Below are positions 1-5,199 of a stretch of DNA of 5,869 nt, piece after piece. The position numbers and the translations under genes were made by a program. Location of the stretch: NCBI GenBank assembly GCA_002170205.2, contig NHFT02000001.1, forward strand, positions 107,553 through 113,421, given 5' to 3'. Each line of letters opens with the position of its first letter. Position 1 is the stretch's first letter. A model generated the notes under the pieces. The model did no database searches. It was not told the origin of the DNA and saw only the letters and a program-made list of their open reading frames with translations. Source of the stretch: Candidatus Pelagibacter sp. TMED118 (lineage in GTDB: Bacteria > Pseudomonadota > Alphaproteobacteria > Pelagibacterales > Pelagibacteraceae).

Positions 1-435
1 TAGTGTCCAGGGTGCACCAACAAAACCTATAAGATTTTTATCTTTATCTTTTAGCTTTTTAGAGAGTGTAGACATAGACCTGTAGACAGGTCCTAATTTA
101 ATAGTAAATTCTTTTTCACTTATTTTATCTAAATTGTTATTATCTATATCACCTAAAAATGGACCAAAGTTTTTTTTGAAACTAACAGGTTGTCCCAAAC
201 CATAGGGTAACATCAGTATATCGGAGAAAATTATTGCTGCATCGAAATCGTATCTTTTTAAAGGCTGCATTGTTATTTGAGGTATGAGTTTTTCGTTCAA
301 ACATAACTTGATAAAATCTTTGTTTTTTCTCCTTACCTTTCTGAACTCTGGAAGATACCTACCAGCTTGCCTCATTATCCAAATTGGTTTAATATCTGTT
401 CTCTTCTTCTTCACAATTTCGGTTAAGGGTCTCAT
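1..435 (-). CDS. hemE: Uroporphyrinogen decarboxylase, N-terminal 145 residues (cut by window edge)
   Basis: HemE decarboxylates the four acetate side chains of uroporphyrinogen III to give coproporphyrinogen III, in the cytoplasm, on the haem pathway. The minus strand reads open from an ATG at 433-435 to the left edge, exactly 145 codons, with the C-terminal part outside. Family signatures are clear: PIWIMRQAGRYLPEFRKVR (residues 17-35) carries the substrate-binding Arg22, Gln23 and Arg26; FDAAIIFSDIL (64-74) carries Asp72, the counterpart of the catalytic Asp86 of human UROD; LPYGLG follows at 76-81; GFVGAPWTL (137-145) is the next conserved block. The start fits the family, whose Arg-Gln motif lies about 20-35 residues in. 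No Shine-Dalgarno sequence is visible before the ATG. The gene diverges from ppsR across a 288-bp spacer, the hemE/RP001 arrangement seen at alphaproteobacterial origins. Identity is near certain; only completeness is unknown. Confidence 0.96.
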   Translation of the reverse strand, partial: MRPLTEIVKKKRTDIKPIWIMRQAGRYLPEFRKVRRKNKDFIKLCLNEKLIPQITMQPLKRYDFDAAIIFSDILMLPYGLGQPVSFKKNFGPFLGDIDNNNLDKISEKEFTIKLGPVYRSMSTLSKKLKDKDKNLIGFVGAPWTL

Positions 436-473
436 TATATAATTAATTATAAATCTTTAGATAGTATTTGTTT

Positions 474-487
474 ATTGAATATTGAAT
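474..487. repeat. Tandem 7-bp direct repeat, ATTGAAT x2
   Basis: ATTGAAT is repeated twice head to tail at 474-480 and 481-487, on the hemE side of the putative origin. In such AT-rich DNA a 7-bp duplication can arise by chance, so its role is unknown. Confidence 0.45.
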
Positions 488-503
488 AATGGTAATTATT
501 TAA

Positions 504-516
504 CATCAACCATTTA
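504..516 (+). promoter_or_regulatory. IHF-like binding site in putative origin
   Basis: CATCAACCATTTA matches the IHF consensus WATCAANNNNTTR at every fixed position except the first base (C instead of A/T). It abuts the first DnaA-like box, and IHF sites next to initiator boxes are known in bacterial origins including Caulobacter. The motif is degenerate and the spacer AT-rich, so the call rests partly on context. Confidence 0.4.
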
Positions 517-522
517 TAAACA
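514..522 (+). promoter_or_regulatory. DnaA-like box 1, TTATAAACA
   Basis: One mismatch (sixth base A for C) to TTATNCACA. It lies 11 bp, about one helical turn, start to start before a second box in the same orientation, and it overlaps the end of the IHF-like site. Confidence 0.4.
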
Positions 523-524
523 TT

Positions 525-533
525 TTACACACA
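525..533 (+). promoter_or_regulatory. DnaA-like box 2, TTACACACA
   Basis: One mismatch (fourth base C for T) to TTATNCACA, with the conserved CACA end intact. It is in the same orientation as the box at 514-522, with 2 bp between them. Confidence 0.45.
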
Positions 534-583
534 ACTTAAATGCGATAAAATCCTTTAAAAAACAACATTTTTGAACTTTAGAC

Positions 584-602
584 CAATTTGTCCACAAAAT
601 TG
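584..602. repeat. Perfect 6-bp inverted repeat around DnaA-like box 3
   Basis: CAATTT (584-589) and AAATTG (597-602) are exact reverse complements. They flank GTCCACA, the core of the DnaA-like box. A weak cruciform or a dimeric protein site is possible. The arms are only 6 bp and mostly A/T, so chance is not excluded. Confidence 0.5.
588..596 (+). promoter_or_regulatory. DnaA-like box 3, TTGTCCACA
   Basis: One mismatch (third base G for A) to the strong box TTATCCACA. The TCCACA core is intact and is also shared with the Caulobacter G-box TGATCCACA. Most of the box is the loop of a perfect inverted repeat (584-602). It is the best single DnaA-box candidate in the window. Confidence 0.5.
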
Positions 603-663
603 TATATTTAATCACGTATATTATAACTTTGTTAGCCTATTAGTTTAAATATTATTAAGATGA

Positions 664-694
664 TTGATTTCAACTTTAAATTTCTTTTTATGAT
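664..694 (+). promoter_or_regulatory. Possible ppsR promoter
   Basis: TATGAT (689-694) is one base from the -10 consensus TATAAT and sits 29 bp before the ppsR ATG. The best -35 candidate is TTGATT (664-669), giving a 19-bp spacer that is longer than ideal. In DNA this AT-rich such matches are cheap, so this is tentative. Confidence 0.3.
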
Positions 695-723
695 TAAACT
701 ATATATTTATTAGGTAATTATAC

Positions 724-1551
724 ATGAAAAATACATACCAAATATATCTAGTTTCAGACTCTACCGGTGAAACTATTGATAGAATATTTATAGCGTTAAA
801 AGCCCAATTTTCTAATTTTAAATACAAAATACATCATTTTTCTTTTACACGTACAGAAAATCAAATTAATGAAATAATAAAAATAGCAGTAAAAAATAAA
901 AGCAACTCAGTAATATTATATACTTTGGTAGATGAAAATTTGACTAATCAACTACTTACTAAAGCCTCAAAATCAAAGATACACTGCTTTGGTGTTCTCG
1001 GTGAATTAATAAATAATTTTTCTAAAATTTTAAACCAAGAGTCTTTAAATATTCCAAGCAGACAACACAAACTAAACGAAGAATATTATGACAGAGTTGA
1101 AGCTATACAATTTACAATGAGGCATGACGATGGTAATGACTTAAAAGATATAGAAGAGTCCGATATCATAATACTTGGAGTAAGCCGTACCAGTAAAACA
1201 CCAACATCGATTTATTTAGCAAATAGAGGTTATAAAACCTCTAACATACCTCTAGTTAACGAAAATTCTATACCAGAAAAATTAAAAGAAAACATAAAAA
1301 AAATATGTATAGTTGGGTTAACAACCGATCCCGAAAGACTGATTGATTTGAGAAAAAACAGACTAAGATCTATAAAAGAAAACGAAAAAACTGACTATAC
1401 AAATAGAAAAAAAATTTCAGAAGAGGTTAGAAATGCTCGAAAAACTTTTAAAAAATATAAATGGCCAATAATTGATGTCACAAGAAAATCTGTTGAAGAA
1501 ACGGCTGCGTCAATTATTAAAATACATGAAATAACAAAAAGAGATGACTAA
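724..1551 (+). CDS. ppsR: PEP synthase / pyruvate phosphate dikinase regulatory protein (kinase-pyrophosphorylase, DUF299, RP001 type)
   Basis: This family (Kinase-PPPase) is bifunctional: ADP-dependent phosphorylation switches PEP synthase or pyruvate phosphate dikinase off, and Pi-dependent dephosphorylation switches it back on, controlling pyruvate/PEP interconversion in the cytoplasm. The 275-residue protein is the usual length. It shows the N-terminal VSDSTGET (10-17), the RHDDG block (133-137), the P-loop-like GVSRTSKTPTSIYLANRGYK (152-171) and the conserved C-terminal WPIIDVTRKSVEETAASI (247-264). The ATG follows a weak AGGT (712-715) with a 9-base gap, and the short N-terminus before the VSD motif fits the family. 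It opens the rightward cluster, diverges from hemE, and overlaps maf by 8 bases. Its target enzyme is not in the window, so whether it is PEP synthase or the dikinase cannot be told from here. Confidence 0.95.
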   Translation: MKNTYQIYLVSDSTGETIDRIFIALKAQFSNFKYKIHHFSFTRTENQINEIIKIAVKNKSNSVILYTLVDENLTNQLLTKASKSKIHCFGVLGELINNFSKILNQESLNIPSRQHKLNEEYYDRVEAIQFTMRHDDGNDLKDIEESDIIILGVSRTSKTPTSIYLANRGYKTSNIPLVNENSIPEKLKENIKKICIVGLTTDPERLIDLRKNRLRSIKENEKTDYTNRKKISEEVRNARKTFKKYKWPIIDVTRKSVEETAASIIKIHEITKRDD

Positions 1552-2131
1552 AATAATTCTTGCGTCACAAAGTAAGGTTAGAAAAAAAATTTTAGAGGAA
1601 AACAAGATAGATTGTGAAGTTGTTTACTCAAAAATTGATGAAGATCCTGTTAAAGATAGCCTAATCGCAGAGGGTGCAACACCTGAAATAATTTCAAAAA
1701 ACTTAGCTGAATTAAAAGCAAATAAAGTTAGTTTAATACGTAATGATACCTTGGTTCTCGGTGCCGATAGTGTAATAGATTTAAATGGAGAACTAATATC
1801 AAAACCAAATAACCGAGCAGAAGCTTTGAGTATATTAAAAAAATTAAATGGTAATAAACATCACCTTATAAGTTCCGTATGTATTTCTAAGAATGGCTCA
1901 ATGATTTGGAATTATACTGATAAAGCCGAACTACAAATGAAGTATTTTAAAGATGATGAGTTAAAAAGATACTTGAACAAAATTTCAGATGAAAAATTAT
2001 ATTCTTATAATGTTTATCAAATTGAGGGTGATGGTATAGAATTGTTTGAGGATATTAAAGGGGATAAAAATTCTATTATGGGATTGCCGATAGATTCAAT
2101 AAAAAAATATTTGTGGAGTGGTACATGCTAA
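1544..2131 (+). CDS. maf: Maf-family nucleoside triphosphate pyrophosphatase
   Basis: Maf proteins hydrolyse non-canonical or surplus nucleoside triphosphates to the monophosphate plus pyrophosphate in the cytoplasm, acting as house-cleaning enzymes; some members also affect septation. The 195 residues are normal for the family. Visible motifs are ILASQSKVRKKIL (5-17, the usual LAS-x-SPRR start, here with SKVRK), LAELKA (54-59), VLGADSVIDLNGELISKP (71-88) with the likely catalytic Asp75, YQIEGDG (158-164) and GDKNSIMGLP (173-182). The YxIEG block is usually preceded by AGAY or GGY; here it is YSYNVYQIEG, a local divergence. The start overlaps the ppsR stop by 8 bases (ATGACTAA), suggesting translational coupling. 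The final codons overlap the small membrane-protein gene downstream. Substrate preference (dTTP/UTP type or m7GTP type) is not resolved. Confidence 0.93.
   Translation: MTKIILASQSKVRKKILEENKIDCEVVYSKIDEDPVKDSLIAEGATPEIISKNLAELKANKVSLIRNDTLVLGADSVIDLNGELISKPNNRAEALSILKKLNGNKHHLISSVCISKNGSMIWNYTDKAELQMKYFKDDELKRYLNKISDEKLYSYNVYQIEGDGIELFEDIKGDKNSIMGLPIDSIKKYLWSGTC
2115..2118 (+). promoter_or_regulatory. Shine-Dalgarno GGAG for the 52-residue gene
   Basis: GGAG lies 6 bases before the ATG at 2125, inside the last codons of maf. Most starts in this window lack a recognisable Shine-Dalgarno sequence, so its presence here is positive evidence that the small frame is translated. Confidence 0.55.
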
Positions 2132-2283
2132 TACTAATTTGGTTTATAGTATGTATAATTTACGTTTTCGTCGATTTAATACTTGCAGGATCAGGACATG
2201 CGCTTGAAGTTTTTGCACTTTTAAGTGGAATAGCTTTATTTATAATAAACAAAATTTCAAAAAGCAAAATCATAAAAAAATGA
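2125..2283 (+). CDS. Small two-helix membrane protein, 52 residues, function unknown
   Basis: I do not recognise this protein. The frame runs from ATG at 2125 to TGA at 2281-2283 and fills the gap between maf and aroE exactly. Its start overlaps the maf stop by 7 bases, and its stop overlaps the aroE ATG in an ATGA junction. A GGAG six bases upstream supports translation. The protein has a hydrophobic segment at about 2-20 (with Asp17 near its end), a short polar turn AGSGHALE (21-28), a second hydrophobic segment at about 29-42, and a basic tail (KISKSKIIKK, 43-52). This predicts a two-pass inner-membrane hairpin with the Lys-rich tail, and therefore both ends, in the cytoplasm by the positive-inside rule. 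It has no cysteine pair, signal peptidase motif or catalytic motif. Coupling on both sides makes it likely to be expressed with maf and aroE. Confidence 0.72.
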   Translation: MLILIWFIVCIIYVFVDLILAGSGHALEVFALLSGIALFIINKISKSKIIKK

Positions 2284-3068
2284 AAAAATTTTTAGTAATT
2301 GGCAAACCAATTGATCACTCCTTATCACCTAATTTACATAATTATTGGTTCAAAGAAAATAATATAGACGCAATATATAATAAAAAAAATGTTGAAATTT
2401 CTGAATTACGCCAAATAACTGATAAATTAAGGATAGATGAAATAGCAGGCATAAATGTTACTGTGCCATATAAACGGGAGATTATAAACTATATTGATAT
2501 TTTGTCCCCTGAAGCAAAAGATACAAGTTCTGTTAATACAATTTATAAAGAAAAAAATAAAATTATAGGGCATAACACCGATATAGCTGGATTTGAATTA
2601 GCCATTAGACAAACAAAATTTGATATAGCAAACAAAAAAATTTTAATTATTGGAGCTGGAGGGGTGGTGCCTTCAATTATTTATTCTTTAAAAAGAATGA
2701 AGGTAAGTGAAATTGCCATAATGAACAGAACTAAAAATAAGGCTACAAAATTAAAAACCATCTTTAAAAATTTGAAACTAATTGATTGGGGAAAAAATTT
2801 TGACTTTGATATGTTTATCAATGCAACAAGTGTTGGTTTAGGCAAAGATGATAGTTTAAATTTAGATTTTAAAAATATTGAACCTGGAAAATTTTTTTAT
2901 GATTTAATTTATAATCCACCAGAAACTAATTTTTTAAAAGAAGCGAAAAAAAATTTACATAGAACAGAGAATGGTAAACTAATGTTTATTTATCAGGCTC
3001 ATCAAGCGTTCACCATTTGGCATAAAATAATGCCGGAAATTAATGAGGACATCTATAATATATTATAA
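2280..3068 (+). CDS. aroE: Shikimate dehydrogenase (NADP+)
   Basis: AroE reduces 3-dehydroshikimate to shikimate with NADPH, the fourth step of chorismate and aromatic amino-acid synthesis. The 262 residues match the family. The substrate domain shows IGKPIDHSLSPNLHN (7-21) with the shikimate-binding serines 14 and 16, GINVTVPYK (58-66) with catalytic Lys65, NTIY (86-89), and GHNTDIAGF (97-105) with catalytic Asp101. The cofactor domain has the glycine loop GAGGVV (125-130) and MNRTKNKA (148-155), the Asn-Arg-Thr typical of NADP binding. INATSVGL (180-187), YDLIYNPPETNFLK (207-220) and YQAHQAF (238-244, conserved Gln239 and Gln242) complete the signature. The glycine loop is usually GAGGAA or GAGGAS, so Val-Val is a mild variant. 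The ATG is shared with the upstream stop (ATGA); coaE follows after 2 bases. No separate promoter or Shine-Dalgarno sequence is visible. Confidence 0.96.
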   Translation: MKKFLVIGKPIDHSLSPNLHNYWFKENNIDAIYNKKNVEISELRQITDKLRIDEIAGINVTVPYKREIINYIDILSPEAKDTSSVNTIYKEKNKIIGHNTDIAGFELAIRQTKFDIANKKILIIGAGGVVPSIIYSLKRMKVSEIAIMNRTKNKATKLKTIFKNLKLIDWGKNFDFDMFINATSVGLGKDDSLNLDFKNIEPGKFFYDLIYNPPETNFLKEAKKNLHRTENGKLMFIYQAHQAFTIWHKIMPEINEDIYNIL

Positions 3069-3070
3069 TT

Positions 3071-3652
3071 ATGAAAAAAATCGGTATTTTAGGCGACATT
3101 GGATCTGGAAAGAGCCTTTTTGCAAAACAGTTTGGATACCCCGTTTTTAATGCGGACAAAGAGGTCATAAATATTTACAAAAAAAATTACAATTGTTTCA
3201 AAAAGCTTAGACAGAAATTTCCGAGTCTAATTAAAAATTTTCCAATTAAAAAAAAGGACATAATAAAAGTTATGCTTTGTAAAAGTATTAACATTATTAA
3301 ATTGGGTGAAATAGTACACCCATTTGTGAATAAAAAATTAAAAGCATTCATAAAAAAAAATAGTAAAGAAAATATGAAATATGTAGTTCTTGATATTCCT
3401 CTACTAATGGAAAATAATTTAATAGATAAAAAAATGATTTTAATCTTTTTAAAAACAAAAAAAAAAGAAGTTATAAAAAACTTAAAATTAAGGCCTAATT
3501 TTAATAAAAAAATTTACACTATTGTAAAAAAAAACCAATTACCACTATCTTTAAAAAAAAAGAAATGTAGATTTATTTTAACAAATGATTTTAAAAAAGG
3601 AACTTTTAAAACATATATTAAAATGATTAAAAAAGAATTGAGTAATGATTGA
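3071..3652 (+). CDS. coaE: Dephospho-CoA kinase, divergent and lysine-rich
   Basis: CoaE phosphorylates the 3'-hydroxyl of dephospho-CoA with ATP, the last step of coenzyme A synthesis. The 193 residues are near the usual 200. Seen: Walker A GDIGSGKS (8-15) after the first beta strand; NAD (27-29), where Asp29 aligns with E. coli CoaE Asp33 but the first Asp of the usual DAD is Asn; IVHPFV (81-86); VVLDIPLLMEN (105-115), the strongest family block; and RFILTND (167-173), matching the usual ADFVIDN near the end. The residue after Walker A Ser15 is Leu instead of Thr. About 46 residues are Lys against roughly a dozen Asp/Glu, more skewed than its neighbours and encoded by long A runs. Synteny between aroE and dnaQ supports the name. 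It starts 2 bases after aroE and overlaps dnaQ by 8 bases. Confidence 0.9.
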   Translation: MKKIGILGDIGSGKSLFAKQFGYPVFNADKEVINIYKKNYNCFKKLRQKFPSLIKNFPIKKKDIIKVMLCKSINIIKLGEIVHPFVNKKLKAFIKKNSKENMKYVVLDIPLLMENNLIDKKMILIFLKTKKKEVIKNLKLRPNFNKKIYTIVKKNQLPLSLKKKKCRFILTNDFKKGTFKTYIKMIKKELSND

Positions 3653-4310
3653 AGTAGTATTGGATACAGAGACAACCGGTCTTTCAATAGAAGAAGGACA
3701 CAGGATAGTGGAAATAGGGTGTATAGAACTAGACAATCTTATACCAACTAAAAACGTTTTTCATTGCTACTTAAATCCAGAAAGAAAAGTATCAGAAAGT
3801 GCTCTCAAAATTCATGGCTACACAGATGATTTTTTGTCTAGACAAAAAAAATTTCTTGATATAGCAAAAGAATTCCTCAATTTCATAAATAACAAGAAAC
3901 TTGTAATACACAACGCTGATTTTGACATCTCTCACTTAAATAATGAGTTATCTATTGCTGGGTTTGAAAAAATTAATTTAGATAATGTTATAGACACTCT
4001 CGAAATTGCGAGAAATAAATACCCTGGTTCTGGGGCTAGTTTAGATGCACTTTGCAAAAGATATAGAATAGACAATTCAAAAAGAGAGAAACACACTGCT
4101 CTGATGGACTGCGAACTGCTCTCCAAAGTTTACGTAAATTTGTTAGATCAAAAAGAGCCAACTCTTAACTTTACAAATGAAAGTTCTAAAATTGAGTTTA
4201 AACAAAGTATAAATTCAGATTATTCTAAAAAAATTATAAAACCTAATGACAATGAAATGACTGAGCATTCTAAATTTTTAAAAAAACATTTAAAAAAAAA
4301 TTTTTTCTAA
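3645..4310 (+). CDS. dnaQ: DNA polymerase III epsilon subunit, 3'-5' proofreading exonuclease
   Basis: DnaQ is the proofreading exonuclease of the replicative polymerase core. The DEDDh catalytic set is complete: Exo I VLDTETTGL (5-13) with Asp7 and Glu9; Exo II LVIHNADFDISHL (86-98) with Asp94; Exo III KREKHTALMDCELL (146-159) with His150 and Asp155. IVEIGCIEL (21-29) and YPGSGASLDALCKRY (126-140) are also typical. At 221 residues it is slightly shorter than E. coli epsilon (243). The exonuclease domain ends near residue 170; the tail (about 171-221) is polar, probably flexible, and ends in a basic-aromatic cluster (FLKKHLKKNFF). In E. coli the equivalent tail binds the polymerase subunit, so a similar role is inferred. 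The start overlaps coaE by 8 bases; the stop overlaps the convergent secB stop by 4. It is the last gene of the rightward cluster. Confidence 0.95.
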   Translation: MIEVVLDTETTGLSIEEGHRIVEIGCIELDNLIPTKNVFHCYLNPERKVSESALKIHGYTDDFLSRQKKFLDIAKEFLNFINNKKLVIHNADFDISHLNNELSIAGFEKINLDNVIDTLEIARNKYPGSGASLDALCKRYRIDNSKREKHTALMDCELLSKVYVNLLDQKEPTLNFTNESSKIEFKQSINSDYSKKIIKPNDNEMTEHSKFLKKHLKKNFF

Positions 4311-4744
4311 TTAAGTCTTTCATTAAACAATTTTTCAAAATCTACCTTTTTATCAAATTTTATTCCTGAAAATCCAGAATCGTTTAGTAGATTCACAAAA
4401 ATATTTTCTATTTTAGGGTAAATTTCTTTCTGCAAATCGCAAAGTAGTATTTTTTCTAGTTGCTTTTTCTCTTTTATATCATTATTTATTTTAATTACAG
4501 TTGCATAATCAAGTTCAAAAACTGACTTTTTATCATTATTGTTTTTGTCTCTGAAGGTCAATTTAGTACTTACTTCAATCATTTTATTTTTTAATGGTTT
4601 TGAGTTTATATCAATTCCTAAATTATAGGACGAGATATGATCTCTTACAAAGATTAATGTCTCAGCGTTTGGAGTTTCGATTGATAAATCTTTTATAAAA
4701 TTTAGCATAATTTTATATTTTTTTTCTGACTCATTTTTTTTCAT
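4307..4744 (-). CDS. secB: Protein-export chaperone SecB
   Basis: SecB is a cytosolic tetrameric chaperone that holds preproteins unfolded and hands them to SecA at the translocon. The 145 residues fit the family. FIKDLSIETPNAE (16-28) matches the family start (YxKDLSFExPNAP); NKMIEVSTKLTF (53-64) and SVFELDYATVIKI (74-86) match the core strands; DSGFSGIKFDKKVDFEKLF (122-140) matches the C-terminal GGFPPLxLxPIDFxxLY region. The usual CP-xx-LFPYAR block is weakly kept as CDLQKEIYPKIENIF (102-116), so the protein is divergent. The first ATG is well supported: a strong GGAGG (minus strand of 4751-4755) lies 6 bases upstream, and the N-terminal length resembles E. coli SecB. The gene overlaps the end of fxsA by 14 bases and converges on dnaQ with a 4-base overlap. 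It is probably co-transcribed with fxsA. Confidence 0.92.
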   Translation of the reverse strand: MKKNESEKKYKIMLNFIKDLSIETPNAETLIFVRDHISSYNLGIDINSKPLKNKMIEVSTKLTFRDKNNNDKKSVFELDYATVIKINNDIKEKKQLEKILLCDLQKEIYPKIENIFVNLLNDSGFSGIKFDKKVDFEKLFNERLN

Positions 4745-5141
4745 CTAAATCCTCCGACTCTCCATCAATAAAATTTTTATTTTGATTTTTTGGTGTATAG
4801 TTTTTTGTAAATTTGCTAAGCAAAAATTTTCTTGTTAAAGGGAATATGATTAATAAACCAATCAAATCAGTTAAGAAACCTGGAATAATTAGCAACAACG
4901 CAGCAAATGCTAGAGCAGCACCAGAGATTATTTCATATAAAGGCATTTCATTTTTTATTACTGAAAAAATTCCAGACCTTAATGTGTTTAAACCTTCATA
5001 TTTGGCATACCAAATTCCTAATAGAGCTGTTGAAATAATTAAAAAAATTGTAGTAAAAACACCTATCTTTGAACCGATTTCAATTAAAAGATAAATTTCT
5101 ATTATTGGTATAAAAATTAAAGGAATTAAAAGTGTGTTCAT
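4731..5141 (-). CDS. fxsA: FxsA-family inner-membrane protein
   Basis: FxsA is a small cytoplasmic-membrane protein, known in E. coli because its overproduction relieves F-plasmid exclusion of phage T7; its everyday function is unclear. The family signature is clear: LIPLIFIPIIEIYLLIEIGS (5-24), then a second hydrophobic segment (27-46) ending GIWYAKYEGLNTLR (42-55), and the conserved SGAALAFAALLLIIPGFLTD (73-92) running into LIGLLIIFPLTRKFL (93-107). This gives three or four membrane segments followed by a polar tail (108-136) rich in Lys, Asn and Asp/Glu, probably cytoplasmic. The start is the only sensible ATG. It is preceded by a weak AAAGA and sits 58 bases from the divergent TimA-like gene. 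It overlaps secB by 14 bases and carries the secB ribosome site within its own coding end. An fxsA-secB-dnaQ neighbourhood is common in alphaproteobacteria, so context supports the call. Confidence 0.9.
   Translation of the reverse strand: MNTLLIPLIFIPIIEIYLLIEIGSKIGVFTTIFLIISTALLGIWYAKYEGLNTLRSGIFSVIKNEMPLYEIISGAALAFAALLLIIPGFLTDLIGLLIIFPLTRKFLLSKFTKNYTPKNQNKNFIDGESEDLDEKK
4751..4755 (-). promoter_or_regulatory. Strong Shine-Dalgarno GGAGG for secB, inside fxsA
   Basis: CCTCC on the plus strand reads GGAGG on the minus strand, 6 bases before the secB ATG (4744-4742). It is the strongest ribosome-binding site I found in the window. It fixes the secB start and lies in the last codons of fxsA, before the 14-base gene overlap, which suggests reinitiation or coupled translation. 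Confidence 0.75.
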
Positions 5142-5199
5142 TTGTCTTTAATGTAAATTGTCAGTTGAAATTATGCAATATAGTAAATAGTATATAATC
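5142..5199. promoter_or_regulatory. Divergent promoter region between fxsA and the TimA-like gene
   Basis: This 58-bp spacer must hold both promoters. Rightward candidates are TTGAAA (5165-5170), 17 bp, TAGTAT (5188-5193), which would start transcription at or near the ATG at 5200; or TTGTCA (5158-5163), 15 bp, TATAGT (5179-5184). A perfect TATAAT (5193-5198) lies too close to the ATG to serve it. Leftward, a weak TTGCAT, 17 bp, TACATT can be read on the minus strand. No Shine-Dalgarno sequence precedes the ATG at 5200. Assignments are tentative given the base composition. Confidence 0.45.

Larger units (their letters stand above)
436..723. other. Putative chromosomal replication origin (oriC) between hemE and ppsR
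   Basis: This 288-bp spacer is the only long non-coding stretch in the window. Established knowledge: the Caulobacter origin lies between hemE and the RP001-type gene, and Rickettsia shares the arrangement; the same two divergent genes flank this spacer. Seen here: three 9-mers each one base from the DnaA-box consensus TTATNCACA (514-522, 525-533, 588-596), an IHF-like 13-mer at 504-516, a 7-bp tandem repeat at 474-487, and AT-rich flanks (by hand count about 17% G+C over 601-720 and 5 of 45 bases over 436-480, against about 23% over 481-600). The AT-rich stretch after the third box is the likeliest unwinding region. No box is a perfect consensus, and no TTAA-N7-TTAA CtrA site was found. The function is inferred from synteny plus motifs. 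The spacer must also hold the promoters of hemE and ppsR. Confidence 0.7.

Noticed and set aside
645..658. TTAA-N6-TTAA resembling a CtrA site near the putative origin
   Set aside because: The CtrA consensus needs a 7-base spacer. With N6 in very AT-rich DNA, and no other TTAA pair in the spacer at the right distance, chance is the better explanation.
718..726. TTATACATG as a fourth DnaA box
   Set aside because: Two mismatches at the critical CACA end, and it overlaps the ppsR start codon.
3932..4126. 64-codon open frame on the minus strand
   Set aside because: It lies wholly inside dnaQ, across the Exo II to Exo III region, which has a complete catalytic set. The translated product has no recognisable motif, so it is a shadow frame.
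4270..4310. Bidirectional intrinsic terminator between dnaQ and secB
   Set aside because: Only A and T runs are present, with no G+C stem, so a terminator feature is not supported.
4813..5094. 93-codon open frame on the plus strand
   Set aside because: It is antisense to the conserved membrane segments of fxsA, and the opposite strand carries clear family motifs. There is no independent support.
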